A stretch of 64,000 nt of DNA, taken from positions 310,001-374,000 of the forward strand of contig WHVD01000054.1 of the NCBI GenBank assembly GCA_015178975.1, written 5' to 3'. Position numbers and translations under genes: made by a program. Source of the stretch: Hysterangium stoloniferum. Taxonomy: Eukaryota > Basidiomycota > Agaricomycetes > Hysterangiales > Hysterangiaceae. Below, one piece after another: positions 10,749-21,794 of this stretch (positions are counted from its first letter, which is position 1; each line of letters begins with the position of its first letter). The notes under the pieces are model-generated. The model had not been told where the DNA came from. It saw nothing but the letters and a program-made list of their open reading frames with translations, and did no database searches.

Positions 10749-13481
10749 ATGCCTCATTGTCCAGGCTGTTCTAAAAAGTTTCCCAATCTCAAAGAGAAAG
10801 TCTTGTGTGGTTGATGTTGCAATATTAGATATTCACTTGCTCAGATCATCCCAGGAAAAAATAAACCTGTCCAGGTTTGTGTTACGACCGGACAATCCTG
10901 CCGGACTCCGGGCACTAACCCGTACGCCCCCACGCGCTACAAGCACCAATCGTCTGTTTATAGGATTTCCCGCCCGGACTCCGTTATGCCAAGACTCGTT
11001 ACGTTTGACCTCATTACGACACATATCAGTCACCGGACTTCCCCCGGACTCTGTCTCTGTCTATGTCCGTCTTCGTCCCACGCATCAGTCACCGGTCCCC
11101 GCTTAGAATCCCGTCACCGCTCTAATTGAGCCCCGTTCCCATTTTAGTCAAATGACCTGTCACGATTTAGGACTCCGCTCCCGCTCCGTTTCCCGTTATG
11201 GGTTATGCTTTGTCACGATTCGGACTCCGCTCCATTCTGTCCCGTTCCTAACACCAATTTGGTGTTTACTATTCCCGTTTCATGCTTTGTTAGTTTTGTT
11301 TTGTTATTACTGGATTTGGTATGTCATGCATTCCACGGTCTATATAAACTGGCAGATGTTGTACATACAATCCAGTCAGAAAATTAGCTTAGATTCCCCC
11401 CAGTAATCTAATAATATTTTCCACTCTAAAACCTTACTCTATTCACATCGCTTGCACTAGTCGGAGCCCACGGGCTCCGGCGCATCTATCTCTCTCAACC
11501 AACTCGACTCACGACCCACGACCTCCGACTTATGACCCACGACCCCCGACTTATGACCCACGACCCACGAACCCCGCCCGGACTCCCCGGGATCCCCATC
11601 CGTCCGTTTGAAATTGGACAACACGATCTAGCGAGGGTGCAGCCTATAAGCTGAAGCCAAGTCCTACCGGATATCCCGCGGGTTTCTCCGGAAACCCGGC
11701 CTGAGTGTGTATCCTAACAGTTTGTATATTTGATTGTATTTTTCATATTAAGATTAAATAATTGTCTGGTGACCACAGATTTCACTACCAATGCAGAAAG
11801 AGCCTTTTGATGTACAGGATGATGCTAATGAAGTTATTGACAAAATCCTGTCAAATGGGAAGAGTTATTATGATCACTACAGTAACCGTGATATTAAATT
11901 GATATGGGACCGGTAAGGATATTATTTATACATGAAAAAATTCCACTAATTTATTGTGTAGGGAAAGAGTTATTTTTGTTGTTGTAAATGGAACAAATTC
12001 ACAGGACCATAACTTTGTGGATGTTGATGTGATAAAGCTTGGGGGGAAGAGTATTGGTGAATGACAGACAGATCTAATCAATTGAGACTTCCTTTCAGTT
12101 AAAGATATCAAGAAAAATGATCTCACACTTCAATTACGGTTGCATGAAGATGTGCCCATAGTGAGTCATTGTGATTGAATTGAAATTACAGTTATATTTA
12201 TATGTAAATCACAGATCAGTGACGAAGAGCTAAATGCTAGTGGTAGAATGGATGATAATAAGAAAATAACCAGAGCATACGGTATTAGAAGCCTTGGAGC
12301 AAAGTGTAAGAATCCTTCTTCCGAAAATAAATTCCAAAGGATTAAAATATCAGTCAATCAATGTACTTGTGACATTGAGATCACAGAAAGTGATGAAATA
12401 GAAACAGTTCTTGTACAGAAGAATTGGCGAGAGCACATAGGATGTGGTGGATGGAGGGGTGGATATTTGGGCTTTGGGCTTTATAAATATGCTTTTGAGG
12501 TATAGTTAAATCATATCATGTGGTGTGATATATAACAGTTTCTTTGATTCACAGGGAAAAATCCAAGAAAAGGATTTTGCACTCTTCGAGTGGAAGGAAG
12601 TTTGTTGCCAGTTCAACGAGGAGAATTTCAACAAGTTGGGATCAGAACTCGTACTTTTAGCCTGGGATGAATACTTTGCTGAGTCGTTCAATGAACAGAT
12701 TAGATCTAGTGGTGTCAAAAATATACCCAGTAAGCTAAATTCTCAATGATAATAAATTAAAGTTAATATTTAATGGTTTAAATTATAGTGCTTAGGTGGA
12801 ATACAAAGGATGCTTTCATTGGGAAATTGGTAGATGAAGTAAAAGATGCTACAGACTCATCTCAAAGTTCTAGCCCAGTTGAGCCTAGTATACGATGGAA
12901 TGCATTCCTGGCAGCACCATTGCTACCCAAGCCAACACGAGAGGCCAAATTCTCTGGGAACGAACAGGCTGGAAATAACACAGATAGACTTGGGATGTGT
13001 GTTTATGCTTTTGCCCATCACACTGTGATTGATTCTGTTGGCGAGTTTTTATTCGCTGACTTGCAAGGTAAGTCCTAATGTAATTCAAAATGATTGTTTT
13101 CATTCACTGAATTTGTAGGGTTTATCTATGGAAATAATACCGTGGTCCTGTTTGACCCTCAAGCACACAGGTACATATGTTTCTGATAGTCTTATCAATA
13201 GATATATACTAATATGATTCTGAAGTTTTGATCAAATGAGTGGTCCATGGGATAAAGGTGCCCATGCGATTCAGAATTTCCTCAACACACACAAATGCAA
13301 TGATATTTGTCATAGCATTGGGCTTGATAGTATCCGTGTCAAAGTCCCTCCTCCCCAGAAAAGGGATGTGGATTGTCATAAAGTTGGTACAACATGCCCT
13401 CAAGGCTCATCTACCTTCAAAAAGCTCATCTCTCCTGTGTATGAGGAAACTGTGCAACAGGCAGCCATTGATCTTGATTGA
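10749..13481 (+). pseudogene. Alpha-type protein kinase gene, interrupted by solo LTR
   Basis: A plausible start at 10749 gives MPHCPGCSKKFPNLKEKVLC, a CxxC zinc-finger-like N-terminus. The same frame then meets a TGA (CG-stop-CC) before AQIIPGKNKPVQ, after which an intron donor GTTTG is filled by an LTR. Exons from about 11790 to 13481 give an alpha-kinase (MHCK/eEF2K-type) domain: VLVQKNWREHIGCGGWRGGY, FALFEWKE, AKFSGNEQAG and GEFLFADLQGFIYG. The signature DPQAHS comes next, then the zinc-binding THKCNDICHSIGL. The stop follows AAIDLD. The catalytic part looks intact with ordinary introns. The in-frame TGA and the LTR make function doubtful, though the LTR sits in an intron and could be spliced out. 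Such kinases are expanded in some mushrooms. The substrate is unknown. Confidence 0.65.
10880..11719 (+). mobile_element. Solo LTR, family LTR1 (copy A)
   Basis: Begins TGTTACGACCGGACAAT and ends GTATCCTAACA. It is flanked by a perfect 5-bp target duplication GTTTG (10875-10879, 11720-11724). Inside are a TATA box (TCTATATAAACTGG near 11338) and the predicted transcript start AGTCAGAAAAT 34 bases on. Near the end is the conserved block CAGCCTATAAGCTGAAGCCA. The TSD coincides with the splice donor of the alpha-kinase intron. Confidence 0.92.
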
Positions 13482-13854
13482 TTGAACAGAATTTTAGCTC
13501 TTTTCTTGGTCTTCAAAGTATAAAAACTTAACTCCAGTTTACAACATCTATTAGAATACGCATTTATAATAAAAGTATTTTTTTCTCTCTAATAATTACA
13601 TGTGCAGCAACATTGCCTCAAAAACAGCCCAGACATTGTGCAAATTTAACTCATTGACATGTAATGTCTCGTATACTTTGGCCGCATGCTTTTCATACTC
13701 AACACTCACAAACCGCAAAAGGTTGTCCCCTCCTAGCTCTTCCTTCAACTGACAGACTACATCTCGATCTACAGGCTGTAAAAGATTCTCAGCACCAAGA
13801 TCCTTATATGTAGCAAGTGCAACATTAGGTGACATCCCAGATGGCAGAATTTTA

Positions 13855-15794
13855 TGTTAGAAGTTATAGTATGGCATGTTGTCGACGCTCGGCTATTTTG
13901 TACTTTACAGTAGCTTAGTCATCACATGTATTTCGGTAGGGACTTTGTCATCCTGTTAGGATACACACACAGGTTGGGTTTCCAGAGAAACCCGCGGGAT
14001 ATCCAGTAGGACTTGGCTTCAGCTTATAGGCTGCGCCCTCGCTAGATCGTGTTGTCCAATTTCAAATGGACGGACGGGAATCCCGGGGAGTCCGGGCGGG
14101 GTTCGTGGGTCATAGGTCGTAAGTCAGGGGTTGTGGGTTGTAAGTCGGAGGTCATGGATCGTGAGTCGAGATAGTTGAGAGAGATAGATGCGCCGGAGCC
14201 TGTGGGCTCCAACTAGTGTGAGCGATGTGAATCAAGTAAGGTTTTAGAGTGGAAAATGTTATTAGATTACTGGGGGGAATCTAAGCTAATTTTCTGACTG
14301 GATTGTATGTACAACATCTGCCAGTTTATATAGACCATGGAGTGAATGACATACCAAATCCAGTAATGGCGAAACCAAACTAACAAAACATGAAACGGGA
14401 ATAGTAAACACCAAATTGGTGTTAGGAACGGAACGGAGCGGAGCGGAGTCCAAATCGTGACAAAGCATAACCATAATGGGAAACGGAGCAGGAGTGGAGT
14501 CCTAAATCGTGACAGGTCATTTGACTAAAATGGGAACGGGGCTCAATTAGAGCGGTGACGGGATTCTAAGCGGGGTCCGGTGACTGATGCGTGGGATGAA
14601 GACGGACATAGACAGAGACGGAGTCCGGGGGAAGTCCGGTGACTGATATGTGTTGTATTGAGGTCGAACGTAACTAGTCTTGATGTGATGGAGTCTGGGC
14701 AGGAAATCCTATAAACAGACGATTGGTGCTTGTAGCGCGTGGGGGCGTACAGGTTAGTGCCCGGAGTCCGGTGGGATTGTCTGGTCGTAACACATCCCCT
14801 CACCCACATGAAATCCCATTGTATATTATTACAGGTTATGGGCCCCGCCAGTTGCCTCTAATTTGCTTATCTACTGCTGCTATATCTAAACTACACCCTT
14901 TTGTCATTGTCAACATTGTTGCTCCTATTTTGAAAAATTTTATCGGCGCAATGAGAGGTGAACTTACAAAGTGTGATATTGGGACTAAAGATACTGTGGA
15001 GTGGCAGTGGTATACGGAGCATGGTTTATTGGAAATGGACTCACAGATTGTTGTACCTGTTCCAAGTACATCTATGGGTTTGATGAAGACAACAACATTC
15101 AACTTCGAGTTCTGCAAACCGACCTTTGCAAAGTAGGCCTGTTGTCCCACGAGTGGCCAGCTGAAGTATTCTGTTATTTGTGGGGACTAGGATTTGTGAG
15201 CAGGGCTCTGAGGTTTGGCATCAGAAATGCGGGAGGTTAGGAGGATGTGTACTAGGAATTGTGAGCCGAAGGTACCATTTGACGCTAATGTAGCGGAGGT
15301 GTGGTCTGGGAGGTTGGGGGAATGCATTCTAGGAGCAAGGGTCACTCCAAGGTTTGATTCAACGCCAAAAGTACCAGATGGAATGCATCTAGTGGGCGCA
15401 GCAGGTGTGTCTTCGATTTTCGGATGGATTGCATCTAGTGGGTGCAGGCATATTTTTTGATTTCAGATGGATTTTTGGACAGATTTTTTGGACAAGTTTT
15501 TGGACAGGTTTTGCGTCAAGTCAGCACAGACATATGTTCGAATTTTTGGACGGGTTTTGCATCAAGTGGGCGTATTTTTCTTATATTGAAAAGGGATTTA
15601 TATTCTTGGTGGGTACATATGGATTTCCTACAAGTTCTCAACAACATGCAAAGTGGGTGTGTTAGAAGTTATAGTATTGCATGTTGTCAATGCTCGGCTA
15701 TTTTGTACTTTACAGTAGCTTAGTCATCACATGTATTTCGGTAGGGACTTTGTCATCCCCTCACCCACATGAAATCCCATTGCATATTCTTACA
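13855..15794 (+). mobile_element. Miniature Copia-type retrotransposon X1
   Basis: Two short LTRs (13855-14833, interrupted by LTR1 copy B; and 15660-15794, 135 bp) start TGTTAGAAGTT and end CTTACA, flanked by TSD TTTTA (13850-13854, 15795-15799). Directly after the left LTR is GGTTATGGGCCCC, the half-initiator-tRNA primer site typical of Copia. The right LTR is preceded by the purine tract AAAGTGGGTG. The internal region of about 825 bp has no gag or pol. It contains a 99-codon open frame (ending at 15136) that is also open in copy X2. The element splits the integrase-core gene. Confidence 0.9.
13954..14792 (-). mobile_element. Solo LTR, family LTR1 (copy B), nested in X1
   Basis: Starts TGTTAGGATACACACAC and ends GTCGTAACA, i.e. 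LTR1 reversed. A perfect 5-bp TSD CATCC (13949-13953, 14793-14797) shows it jumped into the left LTR of X1, so it is younger than X1. Confidence 0.93.
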
Positions 15795-16330
15795 TTTTAT
15801 GCTTGTCCTTCCGAACCCGATGGTTATTAAACTGATCCCATAACTGGTCCAGCTCCTGTTGAATAAGCTTTGGCCATAACCAGTGTACCAATTCACTGCA
15901 ATATATCAGTACTAAGAGTAAGATTATGAAGTGTAAATGACTTACTGGTGGTGTACATCCATTGGATTATAAATACCTTCACCAGCTTCCCAATGCACTT
16001 TCACATTGTTGCCCCACTTGAGACGAAGTTGTAGCCATCCATGCTCAATAGTTGTATTGTGTACTGATTTCAAGAAACAATGTGCAGGGAGGCCCTCTAC
16101 ACACAACTCGGGTGAAAAAATCTCCCTAGAAATGATCAAACATCAGTAGAAAAGGATAAGATAAAGATAAGATATTACAGTACCTTAAAGCATTTGCGAT
16201 ACCGAAGACTCTGCCAGTCTCACTCCCACAGTCTGTTGTTGTCTGAACAGGCATACCTGTATTCACTCAGCACTGGGAAGTTCAAAAGGCAAAAGACTTA
16301 CCACCCATCTTCTCAATCAGGCTTAGATAT

Positions 16331-16782
16331 AAATATGCGATGGCTATTGTGAAGAGTCGATAGATTCTGACCGTTCGATATACGAAGAATAGTGTCTATT
16401 CAACTACTATTAGCAGATATTGACCGTACAGTACAATACCGTAGCTTACTAGACAAGCTGTACTAGTAAGAAGACACGCTATGCGTCACAAGAGCAACTG
16501 TACAGTTGCTCTTGATGACTAGAATGAAAGAATGAAAGAGTTGACCTTCACGGTACAACTCGTAGCTAGATGTTAAATAGATAATCAACGCGAAGCTGAA
16601 TATCTAGAGTAAAGAAATAATAGCGCGAGTCGACTATAATGTCGACTAGCGCAAAGACCTTAGATTGGAACTCGACCTTCGCGGTTCAAGTCCGAAGTAC
16701 GTTAGTATGCAAGAGAATACTACCTTTAAAGGTAGTTGAAACGTTACCCTTGACACCTCTCGCTATTCGACGTCTGGGTCGT
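16331..16782. repeat. Unclassified repeat related to 27370-27610
   Basis: Starts TGTGAAGAGTCGATAGATTC and shares the phrase TGTGAAGAGT...TTCTGACC.TTC.ATATAC.AAGAATA with 27372-27430. It holds several short palindromes, e.g. around GTCGACTATAATGTCGAC. No coding frame. The LTR2 insertion interrupts it at 16783, and 18050 onward is presumably its continuation. Confidence 0.4.
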
Positions 16783-18049
16783 TGTGAGGTATCAGCTTTA
16801 TCTCATAATTTTCTCTTAATTTTCTTTGAATTTATTAATATTTTCTCGAATTTATTGTATTTTTTATTATATTTTTATTGTGAAATATAGGCTCTATTCC
16901 TTTTAACTTCACATAATAATAGCATATATGAACTCATATTATGCTATTATATCTTAGTTAATTTATTATAATTTTTAACTAATTATTTATATTTTATTTA
17001 CTTAGTTATTACCTTTCGGCACCTTGTGCAGCCTAGTTTGCGCATTTTTGGAGTCATGTGACTTATTACATAAGCCTCCAGTGTCGGGATGTCACAAAGG
17101 TCACGAATGTGACTACCCGAGTCATTATTAGGTTCCGCCGACTCATCGGTTGCTTCCGTCCCGGGACCGCGGCTTTGAACCTTCATGTTCAAGCAAGAGG
17201 TTAGAACCCTTGTCTCAGAGAAGGGAATCACATGTTAAACAAAGGGTAAATAATGAGTAGAATATGAGGTCATTATGATCTCACTAATGACCTCATAAAC
17301 TAAATAGTTAGCTAATCATTGAGTTATCAAAATGTATATAAGGAGGGCCAAGTTTCCAATAAAACCAATCTATCTCACACATATTTTACAGTACAGCACA
17401 GAAGCTTACCTCATCATCCTAAGGACAATAATAGCCTTAGTCTGATACACTAACTGCAAGCACCTACACTTGCAGCATCTTGAATCTTTGTCAGCAACTC
17501 TTGGACTTAGCTAATCATCTAAGTTCCCCCAGCCTCACAGCTACTCTTTAGGCTTATTAATTAGATAATAAACCTAATAAGTATCTAAGTATCCTTACTG
17601 AAATCCCTGCCAATACTAGATTACTCAAGGCCCAGCCCTAAGTTTATTGACTTAATCAAGTACAAGCACTCAGATAATCCAATACATATTATTTTCTCTA
17701 TTAATAAATTATTTAACACCTTGTTAAATAACTATTAATAGTTAAAAATAAGCATACAAGAATCCGAAGCTCTTATATCAAGTCTCTGCCAAGTTACTGT
17801 GCATATATTCAGCTTCCAGCCCCTATTCTCAAGGAATAGTTCTTGTATTTGCTAAAAGAGTCATACACAGTTCTATTGAACCTATCAATAATCAAAATAA
17901 GCATTGATTTGAGTTGTTTAAGCTTCATAGCGCAGCTCATTAATCTATCAGTATTTAAATTACTGGACCCTTGCTTGTTTTATTGTTGAAGCTCTGTGAC
18001 ACTATAGCATATATTGAGCTATCTAAGAGAATCCCCTGAATACATTACA
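16783..18049. mobile_element. Solo LTR, family LTR2 (copy 1)
   Basis: Runs from TGTGAGGTATCAGC to CTGAATACATTACA with a perfect TSD GTCGT (16778-16782, 18050-18054). It is AT-rich with no coding frame. It carries one unit of the 30-bp repeat that is expanded in the other two copies. It is inverted relative to copies 2 and 3. Confidence 0.92.
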
Positions 18050-18855
18050 GTCGTTTACGAGGTGGTGTCTGCTGGGTAAAAGTTGTCTGTCTCTTTTGGC
18101 GCCGAGAGCGCCCATACGTATACACAAAGCTTCGAACTACAAAATCAAGGTGTGCTCGAAATATAGAAAGAATATAAAGAAAGAAAATAAAAGGTAAATA
18201 ATAAAGTACTATAATCCAGCTATTATTCCTTAGTCCAGGTATGCATATATGCATACCCTTTACACTTAGCTTCAATGTATGTGTTCCATCCTTGCATGAA
18301 ACTGTGAGGTGCTTCAGTATTTAAAAATAAAAAAAAGAAGTATGTACCAGGGTATAAGTCAATGTCTCAGCTGTAAACCAGGGGTCTTGTTAAGGTCTAA
18401 GGTTCAAGGCTAAAGGTAATAGAACTTCAGGGGTCCACAGGTATTAAGATCTAAGGTCTAAAGAAAAAGGGGAAGTGATGCTGGGAGACTGAAGGGTATA
18501 TCATACTTAACCAGGAGGTTCAGTTTTACAAAACAAGTGGAGCTTGGCTTCAACTTATATGTTGCACCCTCACATGAGCTGTGTTAAGATCCTATTATTT
18601 TGGACCCCTGCAACTTGGTTTTACCCTCATAGCCCTCCAGCACCCCACTATCAGTATCCCCAACCATGGTGTCACTGCCTGCAGTGCTGTTAAGATCTAA
18701 GTAAGGGAGGCAAAAGTGTCAGGGTATTGATTTTATTTTATTTTATTTTAATATGCACCTACAAAATAGTACAGGCAAAGGTGTGAGCATGATTATGTAA
18801 TCATGCTGCTGCTCACACAAAAAGTGATGTGGTGCAGCAGCACTGTGATACAATG
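18050..18855. repeat. Decayed LTR remnants
   Basis: No gene. Contains TGTTAAG- and CTGTTAAGATC-type LTR ends, a degenerate copy of the shared LTR block (GCTTGGCTTCAACTTATATG near 18544) and a (TTTTA)n microsatellite at about 18731-18754. Confidence 0.5.
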
Positions 18856-19282
18856 TGTCACAAATCGATTATTCTTCAACAAAGTCAAATAATATTCTAT
18901 TGATCAAATTTGAAAGCCTTGTTCGATGAAGTATATATTTGCCCTGTCAATGAAGTACTGTAAGAGGCTATTACCAGTCGCAAGGACTCATGGAAGTGTT
19001 GTTGAAGAAATTACGACAAGTTAGATTATTAATATGACTAATTTACAGATATTTCGACTGACTTCCCTTGATTCTTTTGTGGCCCTTTTATGCTTTTCTT
19101 CGTATTGTTATGACTATATTATGATCTAATAATGAAATCATTTGTGATATCGAAATGAGACATGTTGAAAGAGATTCAATGTTGTTGAATAATGTTCAGG
19201 TTTATCAAGTTGAATTTGATAAGTTGAAGAGTTGTCAAATATTAGACAATGTTGTGACTTGTGACTTGTGACAGTTGTGACA
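18856..19282. mobile_element. Solo LTR, family LTR4 (copy 1)
   Basis: 427 bp from TGTCACAAATCGATTATTC to CAGTTGTGACA, with TSD CAATG (18851-18855, 19283-19287). No coding frame. Confidence 0.9.
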
Positions 19283-19444
19283 CAATGCAGTGGTGGCACA
19301 GCCAAATGATGGTGCCAACATAAGGCCGATGCCACCACCTACACCCTGATGGATACATAGTGCTTTGCACTGTGTGCCCATAGGGCCTCCTTGTGTGCTG
19401 GTACTGCAAAGGCAGTCAGCACCTACACAAGCACCGGCATGCTG

Positions 19445-19523
19445 GGTGGACCTACACAGTGCCAGGTGGGCCTACACAGTGCCAGGTGGGCCTACACAGT
19501 GCCAGGTGGGCCTACACAGTGCC
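19445..19523. repeat. 20-bp minisatellite, left part
   Basis: About four tandem units of GTGCCAGGTGGGCCTACACA. The array resumes at 21314-21380 after element X2, whose target duplication GTGCC is part of the unit. The array therefore existed before X2 landed. Confidence 0.9.
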
Positions 19524-21313
19524 TGTTAGAAGTCCTAGTGTTGCATGTCATTGACACTCGGCTAATTGTGTACTATACAGTAGCTTAGTCATTGGATGTA
19601 TTTAGGTAGGGACTTTGTCATCCCCTCACCCACATGAAATCCCGTTGCATATCCTTACAGGTTATGGGCCCCACTGTTAAGAACTGGAAACTGACTAATG
19701 TCGGTGGCCGACAGGGACCGATCGGAAGGACTTGGCTTCAGCTTATGGGCTGCGCCCTCGCAAATATCCGTAGGATGTCCTTAAATTTCGGGCGGGCGAA
19801 GACTAGTCCTAGTGAGTACCTTTCGGCGTGATACCGATCGGAATCGAAGGACAAGTCGGGCATCGGGCCAAGGGGTCGGGGCCGGGAGTGGGCGAGCGCA
19901 CGCGAAGGCGGATGGGGGAAGTCTTAGTATGAGACTGATACAGGTGTATGAGGGTATTCTGAGTCGATATTCTGATTGCCTAGTAACTACAATTACAGCG
20001 GGTTCATATACAAGTAACAGGCGTCTGGAAAATACTAATGGGGAGAAGGGCGGAACACGGTATTAACAATAAGCTTGACTAGGAACGGGAAGTTTATGAT
20101 TAGTTCGGAGGCCGATGATAACCGAGAGCGGGATTACGATAAAAGGAAATGGTTCGAGGACTACAAATATAGATAGACATATGTGAAACATAAGATTGAA
20201 CGGATCAACATAATAAAGGGGACGTATCAAAGTTTGACCAGACAATACGAGTTATTTGACGTGGGCGTAAATGGAGTTTGATCTTCGCGAAACATTCGTC
20301 AGCTTCGGGGCCGATGGTTTCCGAGAGGATGACTTGAAACGTTGACAAGTGGCGATAACCTCGGGGCCGATAGGGTTGCGACACGGTCGTAACACCCACC
20401 AGTTGCCTCTAATTTACTTATCTACTGCTGCTATATCTAAACTACACCCCTTTGTCATTGTCAACATTGCTGCTCCTATTTTGAAAATTTTTGTCGGTGC
20501 AATGAGAGGTGAACTTACAAAGTGTGGTATTGGGACTAAAGATAATGTGGAGTGGCAGTGGTATATGGAGCATGGTTTATTGGGAATGGACTCACAGATT
20601 GTTGTACCTGTTCCAAGTATATCTATGGGTTTGATGAAGACAACAACATTCGACTTCAAGTTCTGCGAACCGACCTTTGCAAAGTAGGCCTGTTGTCCCA
20701 CGAGTGGCCAGGCTGAAGTATTCTGTTTTTTGTGGGGACTAGGAGTTGTGAGCAGGGCTCTGCAGTCTAGCATGTGAAATCCAGGAGGTTAGGAGGATGT
20801 GTACTAGGAATTGTGAGCTGAAGGTACCATTCAATGCTAACATAGCAGAGGTGTGGTCTGGGAGGTTGAGGGAATGTGTTCTAGGAGCAAGGGTCACTCC
20901 AAGGTTCAATTTGACACCAAAAGTACCAGATGGATTGCGTCTAGTGGGTGCAGGCACATTTTTCGATTTTGGATGGATTTTCGGACATATTTTCAGACGA
21001 GTTTTCAGATGGTTTTTGCGTCAAGTCAGCACAGGTGTACATTTCGAATTTCAGACAGATTTTTTGGACAGATTTTGCGCCAAGTGGGCACATTTTTTCT
21101 TGTGTTAAAAGGATGTTTAATTTTTGGCTGGTATGTATGGATCTACTGTGGGCTCTCAATGACATGCAAAGTGGGTATGTTAGAAGTCCTAGTGTTGCAT
21201 GTCGTCGACGCTCGGCTAATTGTGCACTATACAGTAGCTTAGTCATCGGATGTATTTAGGTAGGGACTTTGTCATCCCCTCACCCACATGAAATCCCGTT
21301 GCATATCCTTACA
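19524..21313 (+). mobile_element. Miniature Copia-type retrotransposon X2
   Basis: LTRs 19524-19659 and 21178-21313 (136 bp each, TGTTAGAAGTCC...CTTACA) with TSD GTGCC (19519-19523, 21314-21318). The half-initiator-tRNA primer site GGTTATGGGCCCC follows the left LTR. A purine tract AAAGTGGGTA precedes the right one. The internal region matches X1, including the 99-codon frame ending at 20687 (LSTAAISKLHPFVIVNI in both). No gag or pol, so it must be mobilised in trans. Interrupted by LTR3 copy 1. Confidence 0.9.
19675..20394 (-). mobile_element. Solo LTR, family LTR3 (copy 1), nested in X2
   Basis: 720 bp, TGTTAAGAACTGG to GGTCGTAACA, with TSD CCCAC (19670-19674, 20395-20399), inserted just after the X2 primer site. 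Contains the conserved block as ACTTGGCTTCAGCTTATGGG near 19730. Confidence 0.92.
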
Positions 21314-21380
21314 GTGCCAGGTGGGCCTACATAGTGCCAGGTGGGCCTACATAGTGCCAGGTGGACCTACACAGTGCTGG
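21314..21380. repeat. 20-bp minisatellite, right part
   Basis: About three further units of GTGCCAGGTGGGCCTACATA between X2 and the Copia 5' LTR. Continuation of the array at 19445-19523. Confidence 0.88.
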
Positions 21381-21383
21381 GCA

Positions 21384-21781
21384 TGTTGAAATAACAATGT
21401 TACATAAGCTACATTTGTAAGCTGGAACACAGTGTTGGGCAACTGCATAGTTGCACTTCGCTTATGGATACTATATATAGTTGGAAACTAATCGCATAGC
21501 CTCTCAGTGAAGGTTTATCACTCACTGAGAGGTATGCATATTTCCCTCATCTTACATTAGTAGTTTGCTTACTATTAATTCAGTTATATTTAGGTAGATA
21601 ACAATACATATCTTAGTGAAGGTTTATCACTCACTGAGAGGTATGCATATTTCCCTCATCTTACATTAGTAGTTTGCTTACTATTAATTCAGTTATATTT
21701 AGGTAGATAACAATACATATCTTAGTGAAGGTTTATCACTCACTGAGAGTTATATTTAGAACTGCGCAGATAATCTCAACA
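21384..21781 (+). mobile_element. 5' LTR of a Copia element (family LTR8)
   Basis: Starts TGTTGAAATAACAATG and ends GATAATCTCAACA, immediately followed by a primer site. 398 bp. It contains a 109-bp tandem repeat. No matching 3' LTR is visible before the sequence is replaced by LTR1 copy C. Confidence 0.8.
21506..21755. repeat. 109-bp tandem repeat with hairpin, in LTR8
   Basis: Unit starts (AGTGAAGGTTTATCACTCAC) fall at 21506, 21615 and 21724, giving an exact 109-bp period and about 2.3 copies. At the first unit CTCTCAGTGA and TCACTGAGAG form a 10-bp stem. A related reverse-oriented copy lies at 63025-63180. Confidence 0.88.
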
Positions 21782-21794
21782 GGTTATGGGCCTC
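21782..21794 (+). promoter_or_regulatory. Primer-binding site (half initiator tRNA-Met)
   Basis: GGTTATGGGCCTC directly abuts the 5' LTR. In Drosophila copia this sequence pairs with the anticodon region of initiator tRNA-Met. The gag ATG (21786) lies inside it. Confidence 0.75.

Larger units (their letters stand above)
13596..16330 (-). pseudogene. Integrase-core-type protein, 3' part, split by a miniature retrotransposon
   Basis: Read on the minus strand from about 16330, exons separated by short introns give TTTDCGSETGRVFGIANALR, REIFSPELCVEGLPAHCFLK, SVHNTTIEHGWLQLRLKWG, then ELVHWLWPKLIQQELDQLWD and RVRKDKHK. At that point element X1 (13855-15794) is inserted. The frame resumes as ILPSGMSPNVALATYKDLGA and ends VWAVFEAMLLHM at 13596. 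The D...E pattern and HNTTIEHGW resemble the rve-like integrase core proteins common in basidiomycetes. The N-terminus is missing: repeat sequence begins near 16330. Family assignment is from motif memory. Confidence 0.6.

Noticed and set aside
14836-15150. Minus-strand open frame of 104 codons in element X1
   Set aside because: Mirror of the plus-strand frame; no recognisable domain, so not listed as a gene.
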